Assembly (NCBI RefSeq): GCF_000217935.1
Contig: NZ_AFHI01000034.1
Coordinates: forward strand, 157,109 to 221,108
Origin: Rheinheimera sp. A13L
GTDB taxonomy: Bacteria > Pseudomonadota > Gammaproteobacteria > Enterobacterales > Alteromonadaceae
DNA: 64,000 nt
Direction of reading: 5' to 3'
A model generated the notes under the pieces. The model worked only from the letters and a program-made list of their open reading frames with translations, made no database searches and was not told the origin of the DNA. Shown piece by piece: positions 27,792 through 37,699 of this stretch. A program made the position numbers and the translations under genes. The first letter of the stretch is position 1. Every line of letters begins with the position of its first letter.

Positions 27792-28028
27792 TTAAACCTT
27801 CTGACCTTTAGCACGCAGATCGGCTAAAACAGTATCGATGCCATTTTTGTCGATAATACGCATACCACGAGTGGAGATACGTAAAGTCACAAAACGGTTT
27901 TCGCTTTCAACCCAGAAACGGTGAGTTTGCAGGTTAGGCAGGAAACGGCGCTTAGTTGCGTTGTTGGCGTGTGAACGACGGTTACCTACCATCGGACCCT
28001 TACCAGTGATTTGGCACACTCTAGACAT
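27792..28028 (-). CDS. rpmB: 50S ribosomal protein L28
   Basis: The 78-residue protein begins [20 protein letters not shown] and contains [20 protein letters not shown], typical of L28. Length equals the E. coli protein. It is cotranscribed with rpmG from a strong promoter about 85 bases upstream. Confidence 0.97.
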   Translation of the reverse strand: MSRVCQITGKGPMVGNRRSHANNATKRRFLPNLQTHRFWVESENRFVTLRISTRGMRIIDKNGIDTVLADLRAKGQKV

Positions 28029-28107
28029 GTCAATGTTTCTCCAAAATTACTTCAGCTCGAGCTTCGTTCATCCTTCTGGCCAAGAAGAATGCCCCGGATT
28101 TCTGAAA

Positions 28108-28144
28108 GGGCGCAATTTATACACGAAAGCCTGATCAAATTCAA
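28108..28144 (-). promoter_or_regulatory. sigma70-like promoter of rpmB-rpmG
   Basis: On the minus strand a -35 TTGAAT (28144-28139), a 17-base spacer and a -10 TATAAA (28121-28116) are present. The leader to the rpmB ATG at 28028 would be about 80 bases. Confidence 0.65.
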
Positions 28145-28194
28145 GCAAATCTGTACGGTTCAGGCGATCGTTTGCACATCCAAACTTCAGACCT

Positions 28195-28869
28195 TTATAG
28201 CCAGCCGCGTTCCGCAAAGGAAATAACCTCTGCATCACCCACTACAAAATGATCCAGCAACTTAATGTCGACCAGAGACATGGCTTGAGTCAGGCGTTCC
28301 GTTATAACCCGATCGGCACGGCTCGGCTCTGCAACTCCGGATGGATGATTGTGAGCCAAAATAACGGCGGCGGCATTATGCGCTAAAGCACTCTGAACTA
28401 CAATACGCGGATACACAGGAGACGCATCAATAGTGCCGAAAAATAACGGTTCGGCGCAAATAAGCCGATGTTGGCTATCCAAATACAACAACATAAAAAC
28501 TTCACGTTTTTGCGAGGCTAGACTTTGTTGCAGATAACGCTTCACCATAGCGGGTTCGGTAAAGACAGTATCACGCTGCATACTTTGCACAAGATAACGC
28601 TTACTTAGCTCCATAACCGCTTGTAATTGCACATATTTTGCCTGTCCTAAACCATGACCTTTGCAAAAATCCGCCTGACTGGCTGCTAATAAAGGTCGAA
28701 GCCCGCCAAACTGATGCAATAAAGTGCGGGACAATTCCACAGCATCCATACCGGCCACACCAGTACGTAAAAAAATAGCCAGCAATTCGCCGTCAGATAA
28801 ATGCTCTGCGCCATGCGCCAGTAGTTTTTCTCTTGGCCTTTCGCCTTCAGGCCAGCTTTTTATACTCAT
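28195..28869 (-). CDS. radC: RadC family protein (UPF0758)
   Basis: The 224-residue protein has an N-terminal helix-hairpin-helix-like region (about 15-90) and a C-terminal JAMM/MPN domain with His-x-His in AHNHPSG and the downstream Asp, the metal site of the fold. The chromosomal position between rpmB and coaBC is the usual one. Despite its name a repair role for RadC is not established. The start at 28869 follows AAGGAGG. A second, shorter RadC-type gene lies in the island. Confidence 0.93.
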   Translation of the reverse strand: MSIKSWPEGERPREKLLAHGAEHLSDGELLAIFLRTGVAGMDAVELSRTLLHQFGGLRPLLAASQADFCKGHGLGQAKYVQLQAVMELSKRYLVQSMQRDTVFTEPAMVKRYLQQSLASQKREVFMLLYLDSQHRLICAEPLFFGTIDASPVYPRIVVQSALAHNAAAVILAHNHPSGVAEPSRADRVITERLTQAMSLVDIKLLDHFVVGDAEVISFAERGWL

Positions 28870-28951
28870 CTTCGCCTCCTTGAGTTTTTGTTTTCCTTCA
28901 TCTTTCCGTGTTATCTTAACGCCAACTTAACCACTTTTTGCTGCGACAGAC

Positions 28952-30175
28952 ATGGCACTATTACTGGCAGGAAAACGCATTTTATTAGGCATTAGCGGCG
29001 GTATTGCCGCTTACAAAAGTGCCGACTTAATTCGCCGTCTGAAAGAACGTGGCGCTGAAGTACGGGTGATTCAAACCGACGCAGCGCGCGAATTTATTAC
29101 GCCTTTAACGTTGCAGGCGTTGTCTGGCCATCCGGTGGCCAACAGCTTGCTCGACCCTGCTGCTGAAGCCGCTATGGGCCATATTGAGCTCGCCAAATGG
29201 GCTGATTTATTACTTATAGCCCCAGCTTCGGCTGATTTAATTGCCCGCTTAGCCCATGGTCTGGCCAACGACTTGTTGAGCACTTGTGTGCTGGCAACTG
29301 ACGCTCCTGTGGCAGTTGCTCCTGCAATGAATCAGCAGATGTATAAAAATATAGCCACCAAACACAATATAGACATATTAAAGACACGTAATTTTTACAT
29401 TTGGGGCCCTGCCGCAGGCGAACAAGCCTGCGGTGATGTAGGTATGGGCCGGATGTTAGAACCTTTGCAGTTAGTGGATTTAGTGCTTGAGCATTTTGCG
29501 CCACAAGTTCAGCCTTTAGCTGGCTTGTCGCTGGTGATTACAGCTGGCCCTACCCGCGAGCCTATAGACCCAGTGCGTTATATCTCTAATCACAGCTCGG
29601 GCAAAATGGGTTTTGCCTTGGCTGACGCCGCAGCGCGCTTAGGCGCGCAAGTCACATTAATTGCAGGACCAGTGCAGCTAAAGACTCCTGATCAGGTAAA
29701 GCGTATTGATGTGGTCACGGCCGAAGAGATGTATCAGGCCGCATTAGAGCAGGCGATCAGCGCAAGCATCTTTATTGGCTGCGCTGCGGTAGCAGATTAT
29801 AAAGTGGCGCAGGTCGCGACACAGAAACTGAAAAAAACCAGCGACGATAGCACCAGCCTGACCTTAGTGAAAAATCCGGATATTATTGCCGCAGTGGCAG
29901 CTTTAAAGTCACAGCGCCCTTTTACTGTGGGTTTTGCTGCTGAAACTCAGGATCTGGCCAATTATGCCCGCCAGAAACTGGCGAAGAAAAAACTGGATCT
30001 GATTTGCGCCAACGACGTATCCCTTTCAGGCCAGGGTTTTAACAGCGAACACAATGCTCTCACTGTATTTTGGGCCGACGGCGAACAGCAGCTTGGCTTA
30101 CAAGCCAAAACAGAGCTGGCACACCAACTTCTTTTATTGATTAACGAGCGTTATCTGCATGAAAAAAGCCATTGA
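28952..30175 (+). CDS. coaBC: bifunctional phosphopantothenoylcysteine decarboxylase / phosphopantothenate-cysteine ligase
   Basis: CoaBC carries out two steps of coenzyme A synthesis: it joins cysteine to 4'-phosphopantothenate and decarboxylates the product. The 407-residue protein has an N-terminal flavin-binding CoaC domain ([16 protein letters not shown], the PAMNQQMY motif and the catalytic-loop cysteine in [10 protein letters not shown]) and a C-terminal CoaB domain ([20 protein letters not shown]). The length matches E. coli Dfp. Its end overlaps the dut start by 17 bases. Confidence 0.97.
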   Translation: MALLLAGKRILLGISGGIAAYKSADLIRRLKERGAEVRVIQTDAAREFITPLTLQALSGHPVANSLLDPAAEAAMGHIELAKWADLLLIAPASADLIARLAHGLANDLLSTCVLATDAPVAVAPAMNQQMYKNIATKHNIDILKTRNFYIWGPAAGEQACGDVGMGRMLEPLQLVDLVLEHFAPQVQPLAGLSLVITAGPTREPIDPVRYISNHSSGKMGFALADAAARLGAQVTLIAGPVQLKTPDQVKRIDVVTAEEMYQAALEQAISASIFIGCAAVADYKVAQVATQKLKKTSDDSTSLTLVKNPDIIAAVAALKSQRPFTVGFAAETQDLANYARQKLAKKKLDLICANDVSLSGQGFNSEHNALTVFWADGEQQLGLQAKTELAHQLLLLINERYLHEKSH

Positions 30176-30617
30176 TTTAAAAATTCTCGACCCACGTATC
30201 GGCACAGAGTTCCCTTTACCGGCTTATGCCACGCCGGGCAGCGCTGGTTTAGATTTACGGGCTTGTCTGGATGTAGAACTACAACTGGCTCCGGGCCAAA
30301 CCAAGCTGATCCCTACCGGCTTAGCAATTCATATTGGTGATGCGAATTTATGCGCCACTATACTGCCACGCTCTGGTTTAGGTCATAAACACGGCATAGT
30401 GCTGGGTAACTTAGTGGGTTTAATCGACTCGGATTATCAGGGCCAGCTGATGGTGTCTATGTGGAACCGTTCACAGGAACACTTCACTATTAACCCGGGC
30501 GATCGTATCGCGCAGTTGGTCTTTATGCCGGTGGTACAGGCAGAATTTAACATAGTTTCAGATTTTGACGCTTCAGATCGGGGCGAAGGTGGATTTGGTC
30601 ACTCTGGCCGAGCTTAA
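30159..30617 (+). CDS. dut: dUTP diphosphatase
   Basis: Dut hydrolyses dUTP to dUMP, keeping uracil out of DNA. The 152-residue trimeric-type enzyme shows the five motifs: [41 protein letters not shown] and the C-terminal GRGEGGFG-type segment ([10 protein letters not shown]). It starts inside coaBC, the standard order. Confidence 0.97.
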   Translation: MKKAIDLKILDPRIGTEFPLPAYATPGSAGLDLRACLDVELQLAPGQTKLIPTGLAIHIGDANLCATILPRSGLGHKHGIVLGNLVGLIDSDYQGQLMVSMWNRSQEHFTINPGDRIAQLVFMPVVQAEFNIVSDFDASDRGEGGFGHSGRA

Positions 30618-30675
30618 CCTGAACCAGGGATAAGCTGCGCCTCTGAACGAGCATCTTTTCGCGCCTCTCTGCGTT

Positions 30676-30715
30676 GCTTTGTCTAGCCATAGGTTACTAT
30701 GGCGTACGACAAAGC
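30676..30715. repeat. imperfect inverted repeat, REP-like
   Basis: Arms GCTTTGTC-TAGCCATAG (30676-30692) and CTATGGCGTACGACAAAGC (30697-30715) pair with one small bulge around a GTTA loop. It lies alone in the 248-base gap between dut and slmA. It has no T-run, so it is more like a scattered palindromic repeat than a terminator for dut, though it may stop or stabilise the transcript. Confidence 0.5.
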
Positions 30716-30865
30716 GCCTTGAGATCCACAAAAATCTGCGCATTCAGTAAGGAAAGAGTTTTTGTCTTAAATGCATTTCCCTATCTAATTGATTTAGGAA
30801 GTAAAAATAAATAAATTTCGACACTCATTATCCCAAGTTCAGGTTAATTAGTGACAAGGATATCC

Positions 30866-31456
30866 ATGGCAACCACTAAACGCCCCAACCGCAAAGAAGA
30901 TATTTTGCAGGCTCTGGCCGCTATGCTGCAAAGCCATGCGGGTCAGCGGATCACCACAGCAGCTTTGGCTGCTCATGTTGGTGTATCCGAAGCGGCTTTG
31001 TACCGGCATTTCCCCAGCAAAGCGCGGATGTTTGAAGGATTAATCGACTTTATCGAAGACACTTTGTTGTCTCGTATTAATGCGATAGTGCAGGAACACA
31101 AACAAACTGAGCAGCGTATCGAGCTGATCATGCAATTGCTGCTGATCTTCGCCGAACGCAACCCTGGTATTTGCCGCATTCTGACCGGCGACGCCTTACA
31201 AGGTGAACAGGAACGTTTGCAGGAACGCATCAGCGCTTTGTATGAAAAGCTGGAAACTCAGCTGAAACAATGTTTACGCGAACGTAAGTTACGTGAAGGC
31301 AAAAGTTTTGCTGTGGATGAAGGTGATTTAGCCAACCTGTTGCTGGGCATTTGTGAAGGCAAAATGCAGCAATTTGTCCGCTCAGGTTTTGCCCGCTTAC
31401 CTACAGCTCAATGGCCAAACCAATGGGCTTTGCTGCAAAAAACTTTGTTTGGTTAA
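30866..31456 (+). CDS. slmA: nucleoid occlusion factor SlmA
   Basis: SlmA is a TetR-fold DNA-binding protein that blocks FtsZ ring assembly over the nucleoid. The 196-residue protein has the N-terminal HTH ([22 protein letters not shown]) and the downstream [15 protein letters not shown] segment of SlmA. The frame starts with a GTG at 30851, but the ATG at 30866 is 5 bases after AAGGA and gives the usual MATT start. Order dut-slmA is typical. Confidence 0.93.
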   Translation: MATTKRPNRKEDILQALAAMLQSHAGQRITTAALAAHVGVSEAALYRHFPSKARMFEGLIDFIEDTLLSRINAIVQEHKQTEQRIELIMQLLLIFAERNPGICRILTGDALQGEQERLQERISALYEKLETQLKQCLRERKLREGKSFAVDEGDLANLLLGICEGKMQQFVRSGFARLPTAQWPNQWALLQKTLFG

Positions 31457-31477
31457 AACTCACAGAACTCCACTCTT

Positions 31478-31500
31478 AGCTCAGTCTGAACCACTGAGCT
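31478..31500. terminator. short hairpin between slmA and the convergent TonB receptor
   Basis: Arms AGCTCAG (31478-31484) and CTGAGCT (31494-31500) form a 7-bp stem with a 9-base loop, midway between the slmA stop and the stop of the convergent receptor gene. The stem is short and T-tracts are weak, so the terminator call is tentative. Confidence 0.4.
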
Positions 31501-31505
31501 TATAG

Positions 31506-33467
31506 TTAAAACGGCACCCTCAAACTAAGACCAAACTGACGACCGGATCGGGCCGGAATAGTATTGATACTTTGGCCTACAAATTCGGCCTGATAAATCT
31601 GCTGATCCCAGAGGTTATAGACTGTGGTTTGTAACTGAGCGTCGTAAAAATCAGGCAAAGGCAGACGCCAGGACAAGTTCATCAACCAATACGCATCTGC
31701 TGTTGGATTAAGCAGTTGTCTGTTGCTATTTCGAACCAGAACATCTTCCGCCTCGCCAGTGTATTGTAAAGCCGCATGCAAAGACCCCCACAGATCCGAC
31801 AGCTGATAGGTTATTGCAGATTTCATCAGCCAGTGTGGCACAGTGGTAAAGTCTTTTATCTCATTCACCTCATTTTGTTGCCATGTGATGGCAAGGTCCG
31901 CCGTTAAACGGTCCATCACTTGCCCTGACCATTCCAGTTCTACGCCATGCAGTTGCATCTCCCCCTGATTGACAAAATCAATCACCCGGTCAGCAGCCCT
32001 TTGCCTGCTGATCAACTCATCCGCCTTGCTCTGAAACAGCGTCAAACTAAAGCGCTCAGCATCAGCCTGATAAAACAACTGCAGATCGGTCGTATTCACC
32101 CGTTCTGCTAACAAATCTGGATTGCCACGCAAACCACCTGTCACCTCACCTGCCGGGTTTCTTAAAATTAAATTGAAGTTAGTTTCTACCCCATAAGGAT
32201 CACGATAAGCATTGGCATGTAAAAGCTTCACTGCCCAATCCTGGTTCGCTTGCCAAACCAGCGCCATGCGGGGCACCCATTCATTGCTTCCCAACTGACT
32301 GTTGTTGTATTGCAAACCAGCAGACCATTTCCAGTCGCTGTGGAAACTCCAGTCTGCCTGCACAAAAGCAGTATCTCTGCGATTTTTGGTCAAAGGCACA
32401 GGCCCATTGGTTAATCCAGCTTCAGTGCCAAAACGTTGCCACCACAAAGAGCCTCCCAACTGCCAGCTCCATACCTTTGAAGGTTGCCAGTGCTGATTCA
32501 ACTCCAGATAACGTTCTGTTGAGTAGGCATCATAGTTGTAATGGCTGAAATCCATACGGGCAACGCTGACTGCAGAATCCAGCCATAACTTCTCAGATTG
32601 CTGCCACTGATGACTTAAAGCAGCATGATGCCTTTGGCTGTCGACCTTGCGATCCTCTGGTAACACAGTGCCGGACCAACTGGTGCTGGCACCAAAAAAA
32701 TCCTGAGTGCCGGATAAACTCATCAGATCCAGCTGCCAATCCTTATAAGTCAGGCTGCTGAACAAACCGAGATTACGCTGCCCGTAATCTATGCTGTTTT
32801 CCACTCCTGCATTATCAAAAGAACGGAAATCCCAACCATCCGACCTGCTGACTTTAGCGGCAAATAACAGCTTCAGTTCCTCTCCGCCACTGAGTAGTAA
32901 AGAACCTGATTGGTAGCCCTGTTCGCCCATGCTTAGTTGAATGGATTTACCACCTGCTTCAGTCGTCACCAGATTAATAACACCACTGTAGGCATTAGAG
33001 CCATAAAGCACCGAGCCTGGGCCACGGATCACTTCAATCCGGCTTATGGCCTGAACCGGAAACGCATTGTAAATCGCAAAATTAATACCGCCTGAGTAAC
33101 TTTCCCTAAGCGGCTTACCATTGAGTAAAATCAGCACATGGTTATCGGCGTGAGTTAACAAATCTCCGCGCACAGAAGACACATTATTAGGAAAGAAGTG
33201 AGAGCCAGTCATATAAAAACTGCTGACCTGCTCCAGTAATTGATATAAAGAATCTGCCCCTGAATTGCGAATTTGATCAGCGCTGACAATAGTCATCACA
33301 GCAGCGGCTGATTTTAAATTTTCTTCATAACGGCTGGCGGTCACCACAGGAATGTCCATCAGCTCTGTCAAACTCATCTCAAACAAATCCTGTATTTCCT
33401 CCGCAGCCAGAGGAAAAACAGCAGTCAGTATAAAAAAAGCCGGAATTACAGAGCGCAAATGCGACAT
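31506..33467 (-). CDS. TonB-dependent outer-membrane receptor
   Basis: The 653-residue protein has a signal peptide (first about 22 residues), a short Asp/Glu-rich linker with LFEMSLTELMDIPVVTASRY that is common in Alteromonadales receptors, a plug domain (about 40-160, IEVIRGPGSVLYGSNAYSGV) and a beta-barrel ending in Pro-Phe. The ligand is unknown. It is divergent from a YfiR-like gene and a sensor kinase gene, with only 58 bases between, so they probably act together in sensing or uptake. No riboswitch or Fur-like box was recognised there. Confidence 0.85.
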   Translation of the reverse strand: MSHLRSVIPAFFILTAVFPLAAEEIQDLFEMSLTELMDIPVVTASRYEENLKSAAAVMTIVSADQIRNSGADSLYQLLEQVSSFYMTGSHFFPNNVSSVRGDLLTHADNHVLILLNGKPLRESYSGGINFAIYNAFPVQAISRIEVIRGPGSVLYGSNAYSGVINLVTTEAGGKSIQLSMGEQGYQSGSLLLSGGEELKLLFAAKVSRSDGWDFRSFDNAGVENSIDYGQRNLGLFSSLTYKDWQLDLMSLSGTQDFFGASTSWSGTVLPEDRKVDSQRHHAALSHQWQQSEKLWLDSAVSVARMDFSHYNYDAYSTERYLELNQHWQPSKVWSWQLGGSLWWQRFGTEAGLTNGPVPLTKNRRDTAFVQADWSFHSDWKWSAGLQYNNSQLGSNEWVPRMALVWQANQDWAVKLLHANAYRDPYGVETNFNLILRNPAGEVTGGLRGNPDLLAERVNTTDLQLFYQADAERFSLTLFQSKADELISRQRAADRVIDFVNQGEMQLHGVELEWSGQVMDRLTADLAITWQQNEVNEIKDFTTVPHWLMKSAITYQLSDLWGSLHAALQYTGEAEDVLVRNSNRQLLNPTADAYWLMNLSWRLPLPDFYDAQLQTTVYNLWDQQIYQAEFVGQSINTIPARSGRQFGLSLRVPF

Positions 33468-33525
33468 AACTGCCTTGTCTGACTAGAATAGGATCTTAAC
33501 AGGAGTTTAGGAATCAGTATCTTAG

Positions 33526-34119
33526 ATGGCAAGTAAGCGGAAAAATTATTTATATCCGGCTTTTATTAGTCTGACGCTGACAGGCCTGTGGTCGGTATTC
33601 GCTTTCGGCTGGATGGCGCCGGCCTCAGCCGCTATGGATGCAGCGCCTATGGACGAGCAAAGATTTTCTGCGATGCAGGCCGCTTATATTTACAATATTG
33701 CCAAGTTTTTTGAATGGCCGGCCCAACAGGGGCAAGGTACTTTTGATATTTGTTTGCTTGGGCCAAAAAATGAGGTACTGGTAACCCAGTTACAAAAAGG
33801 TACCGAAAAACGTCAGCTCCAGCAATTACCCGTCAGAATACTGCAGATCGACAGTACAGATAGCAGTACAGAGGCCAGCCAATGCAAAGTACTGTATTTT
33901 ACTCAGTCACCGGAACATTCAGGCTTCACAGATTTACCCCAACTGCATCATCAACAAGTATTACGCATTTCCGCCCCCTACGTCAGTTCAAGCCCATATT
34001 CTCAGGTTGATATGGTGCTGGAAGGCAACAGAATAGTGCTTTATGTCAAAGCTCAGGCTTTGACGGAATCTGGCCTGCAAGCCAAAGCGGCCTTTTTATC
34101 CATAGCGAAGCAGAGGTAA
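33526..34119 (+). CDS. YfiR-like periplasmic protein (DUF4154)
   Basis: The 197-residue protein has an N-terminal signal or anchor helix (about 10-33) and a domain with AAYIYNIAKFFEWPA followed by FDICLLG, the hallmark of YfiR/DUF4154 proteins. YfiR of Pseudomonas is a periplasmic repressor of the diguanylate cyclase YfiN. Here it stands before a histidine kinase, with 3 bases between, so it likely feeds a signal to that kinase; that is inferred. It is divergent from the TonB receptor gene. Confidence 0.8.
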   Translation: MASKRKNYLYPAFISLTLTGLWSVFAFGWMAPASAAMDAAPMDEQRFSAMQAAYIYNIAKFFEWPAQQGQGTFDICLLGPKNEVLVTQLQKGTEKRQLQQLPVRILQIDSTDSSTEASQCKVLYFTQSPEHSGFTDLPQLHHQQVLRISAPYVSSSPYSQVDMVLEGNRIVLYVKAQALTESGLQAKAAFLSIAKQR

Positions 34120-34122
34120 ATC

Positions 34123-35739
34123 ATGATGATCCAGCTCTCTTTCCGCTACCGGGTATTTTTTTCTATTTTGCTGCTCACCCTGCTGAGCCTGAGCATAGTG
34201 CTGGTGCCCTTATTCTGGACCAGCAGCGATCAGTACAAAGCTCAGTTGCAATCTTATACCAGCGCTCAGGCTCGTATTCTGGCTTCAATGAGTTCAGCAG
34301 CCATAGTCTTTGATCAGCCCGAAAGTGCCAGCGCTATGCTGGACTCTTTAAAAGAGTCGCCGGATATAGTTTCTGCCAGCTTGCTGAAATACGATGAATT
34401 TAGCGATAGCCATCAGCTTTTTGCCAGTTATGGTAAAGAGCCTGTCTCCCCTTCTTCAGAGCAGTTAAAAGAACAACACATTTTTGATGCCGACTATCTG
34501 CATAGTGTTACCCCTGTGATGGTGGACAACAACTTGCTGGGGTATTTACGCCTGACCGTGAGCCTTACCCCACTGAAACAACAATTAGCTCAGTTAAAAT
34601 GGGGTTTAGTCTTAACACTGCTGCTCACCCTTGGCCTCGCCAGTTGGCTGGCACTGATAGCCAGCAGAAGTGCTTTGAGGCCCTTAGATCATTTGAAAAG
34701 GGTCACCAGCTCTATAGCAGATACCAAAGATTACAGCAGACGCGCCAGCAACTCCTCTGATCCTGATATTCAGGGCTTGATCCAGTCATTTAATGCCATG
34801 CTGGGTGTGATTGAGCAAATTAACAGCGATCAACAGGACAAAGAGCAGGAAATTCTGGAACTGAATAAAACTCTGGAACAAAAAGTACAAAGCCGCACTG
34901 CTGAACTTCAGCATAGTGTGCAGGAGCTGGATCAGACCTTGCAGCATTTAAAAACCACTCAGACCAAGCTGGTTGAGCGGGAGAAAATGGCTTCTTTAGG
35001 CAGTCTGGTGGCTGGTGTAGCCCATGAAATTAATACCCCGGTGGGAGTTGCTGTAACAGCTGTCACTCACCTGAGTTTTTTAACCTCCGAGTTAAGCCAT
35101 GCGGTTGAAAGTGGCTCTATCAGCAAATCTATGTTCAGCAAAATGACAGCTGAATTGAATGAAACTTCAGCCATTGTGTTAAAAAATCTGGAACGGGCTG
35201 CAGAGCAAATCCGTAGTTTTAAAATGGTGGCTATTGATCAGTCCAGCGAAGAAGCTCGCGAGTTTAACTTGCTGGAATATATACAAAATATAGTCCTGTC
35301 TTTAAGGCCAAAACTGAAATATACCCAACATCAAATCAAACTGGAAATAGACCCAACAATCCAGCTTTATAGTTTTCCCGGAGTGTATTCGCAGATTTTT
35401 ACTAACCTGATTATGAATTCACTGATCCACGGTTTTAAAGATATAGAAGCAGGCGAAGTGGTGATCCAGGCACAGCAACAAGAAGGTTTTTTGCAGCTGA
35501 ATTATTACGACAATGGCAAAGGTATAGCCAAAGAAATTAAAACAAAAATATGGGATCCCTTTGTCACCACCAACAGACAGGCGGGAGGCAGTGGTTTAGG
35601 CACTTATATTTTGTATAACCTGATCACTCAGGGCCTGAATGGCCGTATTGATTTAGTAGACGATGTGCAACAAGGAGTGCATTTTGCGATGTTAATTCCG
35701 CTGGTGAACGAACCCGCTCACCAGCAGAATGATCTTTAA
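34123..35739 (+). CDS. membrane sensor histidine kinase with HAMP domain
   Basis: The 538-residue protein has a first membrane helix (about 10-31), a periplasmic sensor (about 32-158; CHASE8-like), a second helix (about 160-182), HAMP (about 183-235), a coiled coil (about 240-290), a HisKA-type dimerisation helix with the phospho-acceptor His301 (VAGVAHEINTPVG) and a GHKL ATPase (N-box NLIMNSLIHGF, GGSGLGTYILYNLI). No response regulator follows it in the window, so its partner is encoded elsewhere. It is cotranscribed with the YfiR-like gene. Confidence 0.88.
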   Translation: MMIQLSFRYRVFFSILLLTLLSLSIVLVPLFWTSSDQYKAQLQSYTSAQARILASMSSAAIVFDQPESASAMLDSLKESPDIVSASLLKYDEFSDSHQLFASYGKEPVSPSSEQLKEQHIFDADYLHSVTPVMVDNNLLGYLRLTVSLTPLKQQLAQLKWGLVLTLLLTLGLASWLALIASRSALRPLDHLKRVTSSIADTKDYSRRASNSSDPDIQGLIQSFNAMLGVIEQINSDQQDKEQEILELNKTLEQKVQSRTAELQHSVQELDQTLQHLKTTQTKLVEREKMASLGSLVAGVAHEINTPVGVAVTAVTHLSFLTSELSHAVESGSISKSMFSKMTAELNETSAIVLKNLERAAEQIRSFKMVAIDQSSEEAREFNLLEYIQNIVLSLRPKLKYTQHQIKLEIDPTIQLYSFPGVYSQIFTNLIMNSLIHGFKDIEAGEVVIQAQQQEGFLQLNYYDNGKGIAKEIKTKIWDPFVTTNRQAGGSGLGTYILYNLITQGLNGRIDLVDDVQQGVHFAMLIPLVNEPAHQQNDL

Positions 35740-36107
35740 CTGAATTTTTGCCAGATAGCGGCTGCCCATACGAGTGCAACAAATACTAAAGCTGAAGTCA
35801 CAGCAGCAGAGCCCATATCTTTAGCCCGGCCTGATAATTCGTGCCGCTCTAAACTGACACGGTCGGTTAAGGCTTCAATGGCTGAGTTCAGTAACTCAAC
35901 AATAATCACCAGTAACCAGACGCCCATCAGAAGCGCAAAATGACCAAAATCAGCAGCCAGATACCAGGCAAATGGTATAGCAGCCAAAGTTAAACCCGCT
36001 TCCTGACGAAAGGCAGCCTCGTTCACCCAGGCTGCGGCAAAGCCTTTACGGCTACAATCTGCAGCTTTAATAATACGCCCAAAACCTGTGCCATTTGGCT
36101 TGTTCAT
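35736..36107 (-). CDS. dgkA: diacylglycerol kinase
   Basis: DgkA phosphorylates diacylglycerol from membrane-derived oligosaccharide synthesis back to phosphatidic acid. The 123-residue protein has three membrane helices and the catalytic motif ELLNSAIEALTDRVSLERHE. Length and motif match E. coli DgkA (122). Its stop overlaps that of the convergent kinase gene by 4 bases. Confidence 0.93.
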   Translation of the reverse strand: MNKPNGTGFGRIIKAADCSRKGFAAAWVNEAAFRQEAGLTLAAIPFAWYLAADFGHFALLMGVWLLVIIVELLNSAIEALTDRVSLERHELSGRAKDMGSAAVTSALVFVALVWAAAIWQKFS

Positions 36108-36146
36108 AGCTTGTCCTTAAAACTGCATCACACTCGGGCTAACAGC

Positions 36147-36791
36147 TTAGCTCACACCATACTGGGCACGGTACGCAGACACAGCTTCTAAATACTGGGC
36201 CAGCTCTGGTTTGCCTTGCAGGTAGTTGATTAAGTCGTTTAAACAAATGATAGAGATCACTTGAGTGCCAAAGTCGCGTTCGACTTCCTGAATAGCTGAA
36301 AGTTCGCCCTGACCTTTTTCCTGACGATCCAGCGCAATCAGCACACCACTTAAACTGGCACCTTGCGCCTGGATCAGCTGCATTGACTCACGAATAGCAG
36401 TACCTGCTGTGATCACATCATCAACCAGCATCACTTTGCCCTGTAAAGGTGAGCCCACTAAGTTGCCACCTTCACCATGGGTTTTGGCTTCTTTGCGGTT
36501 AAAGCAATAAGGCACATCTTTACCGTACTGATCAAACAAAGCCACAGCAGTAGTAGTAGCTATAGGAATACCTTTGTAGGCAGGGCCAAACAACAGGTCA
36601 AACTCTACACCGGCGTCTTCTAAAGCCGCGGCATAAAAACGACCTAAACGGGCTAAATCACCACCCGTATTAAATAAACCTGCGTTAAAAAAGTACGGGC
36701 TGGTACGGCCGGATTTCAGCGTAAAACTGCCAAACTTCAGTACCTGACGCGACAATGCAAATTCAATAAAGTCTTTTTGAAACTGTTTCAT
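36147..36791 (-). CDS. pyrE: orotate phosphoribosyltransferase
   Basis: PyrE makes orotidine-5'-phosphate from orotate and PRPP in pyrimidine synthesis. The 214-residue protein has the PRPP motif [17 protein letters not shown] and the [10 protein letters not shown] flexible loop. The length matches the family. It follows rph by 9 bases; rph-pyrE is the classic pair. No pyrimidine attenuator was recognised between them. Confidence 0.96.
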   Translation of the reverse strand: MKQFQKDFIEFALSRQVLKFGSFTLKSGRTSPYFFNAGLFNTGGDLARLGRFYAAALEDAGVEFDLLFGPAYKGIPIATTTAVALFDQYGKDVPYCFNRKEAKTHGEGGNLVGSPLQGKVMLVDDVITAGTAIRESMQLIQAQGASLSGVLIALDRQEKGQGELSAIQEVERDFGTQVISIICLNDLINYLQGKPELAQYLEAVSAYRAQYGVS

Positions 36792-36800
36792 CTGAACCTC

Positions 36801-37514
36801 TTACGCCAGCACTCGTTTTTGTTCGTCGATAATTTCACGGATAGCGTGTTTGCCTAATTCCATCATCTGCTGCATTTCTTCAAAGCTAAATGGAGCTTCT
36901 TCAGCCGTACCCTGAATTTCGATGATTTTGCCGGTTTCAGTCATCACGATGTTCATATCAGTTTCAGCGTTTGAATCTTCGGCGTAGTCTAAATCGGCCA
37001 CAGCTGTGCCTTTATAAACACCAACAGAAACCGCAGCGACCATAAAATTCAACGGGTTAGTTTTAATCAAACCTTTAGCGCGCATAAAATTCAACGCATC
37101 GACTAAAGCCACACAAGCACCGGTAATAGAGGCAGTGCGGGTACCACCATCGGCCTGGATCACGTCACAGTCGATCGTAATAGTGTTTTCACCCAACAGC
37201 TTTAAATCCACAGCAGTACGTAAAGCGCGGCCAATCAAACGCTGAATTTCCATAGTACGGCCACCCTGCTTACCACGAGCCGCTTCACGGTCGTTACGGG
37301 TATGAGTTGCACGTGGCAACATGCCATATTCAGCTGTGATCCAGCCTTTGCCCTGGCCTTTCATAAAACGTGGCACACCTTCAATCACGCTGGCAGTACA
37401 AATAACTTTGGTGTTACCAAACTCAACCAATACTGAACCTTCAGCATGAGCCGTAAATTGACGGGTGAAAGTAATAGGACGAATTTGACTCGCTGTTCTG
37501 CCGCTAGGACGCAT
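36801..37514 (-). CDS. rph: ribonuclease PH
   Basis: RNase PH trims the 3' ends of tRNA precursors using phosphate. The 237-residue protein has [20 protein letters not shown] at its start and the RNase PH signature with [20 protein letters not shown]. The C terminus is intact, unlike the frameshifted allele of E. coli K-12 strains. It heads the rph-pyrE operon and is divergent from yicC. Confidence 0.96.
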   Translation of the reverse strand: MRPSGRTASQIRPITFTRQFTAHAEGSVLVEFGNTKVICTASVIEGVPRFMKGQGKGWITAEYGMLPRATHTRNDREAARGKQGGRTMEIQRLIGRALRTAVDLKLLGENTITIDCDVIQADGGTRTASITGACVALVDALNFMRAKGLIKTNPLNFMVAAVSVGVYKGTAVADLDYAEDSNAETDMNIVMTETGKIIEIQGTAEEAPFSFEEMQQMMELGKHAIREIIDEQKRVLA

Positions 37515-37540
37515 GGTGAAGCCTCAACCTGATATTAAAA

Positions 37541-37578
37541 GTGCTTCATTATAGGGATTTCACCCTTGCAGTGCCATC
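37541..37578 (-). promoter_or_regulatory. promoter of rph-pyrE (-10 TATAAT)
   Basis: A perfect -10 TATAAT lies on the minus strand at 37553-37548, about 33 bases before the rph start; the -35 at the expected distance (TGGCAC) is poor. The short leader supports it. Confidence 0.45.
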
Positions 37579-37641
37579 TATACGCTAAGTAATTGCGCTA
37601 AGGCGGTTTTGCCTCAGGCCAGACATCATTCGCCAACAAAG

Positions 37642-37676
37642 TTGCAGCTTCAATTAAGACGGGTATACTCGGCATT
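37642..37676 (+). promoter_or_regulatory. sigma70-like promoter of yicC
   Basis: A -35 TTGCAG (37642-37647), a 16-base spacer and a -10 TATACT (37664-37669) precede the yicC ATG at 37700 by about 25 bases. Confidence 0.6.
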
Positions 37677-37699
37677 ATTTTGTTTTTCAGGACACCAAT

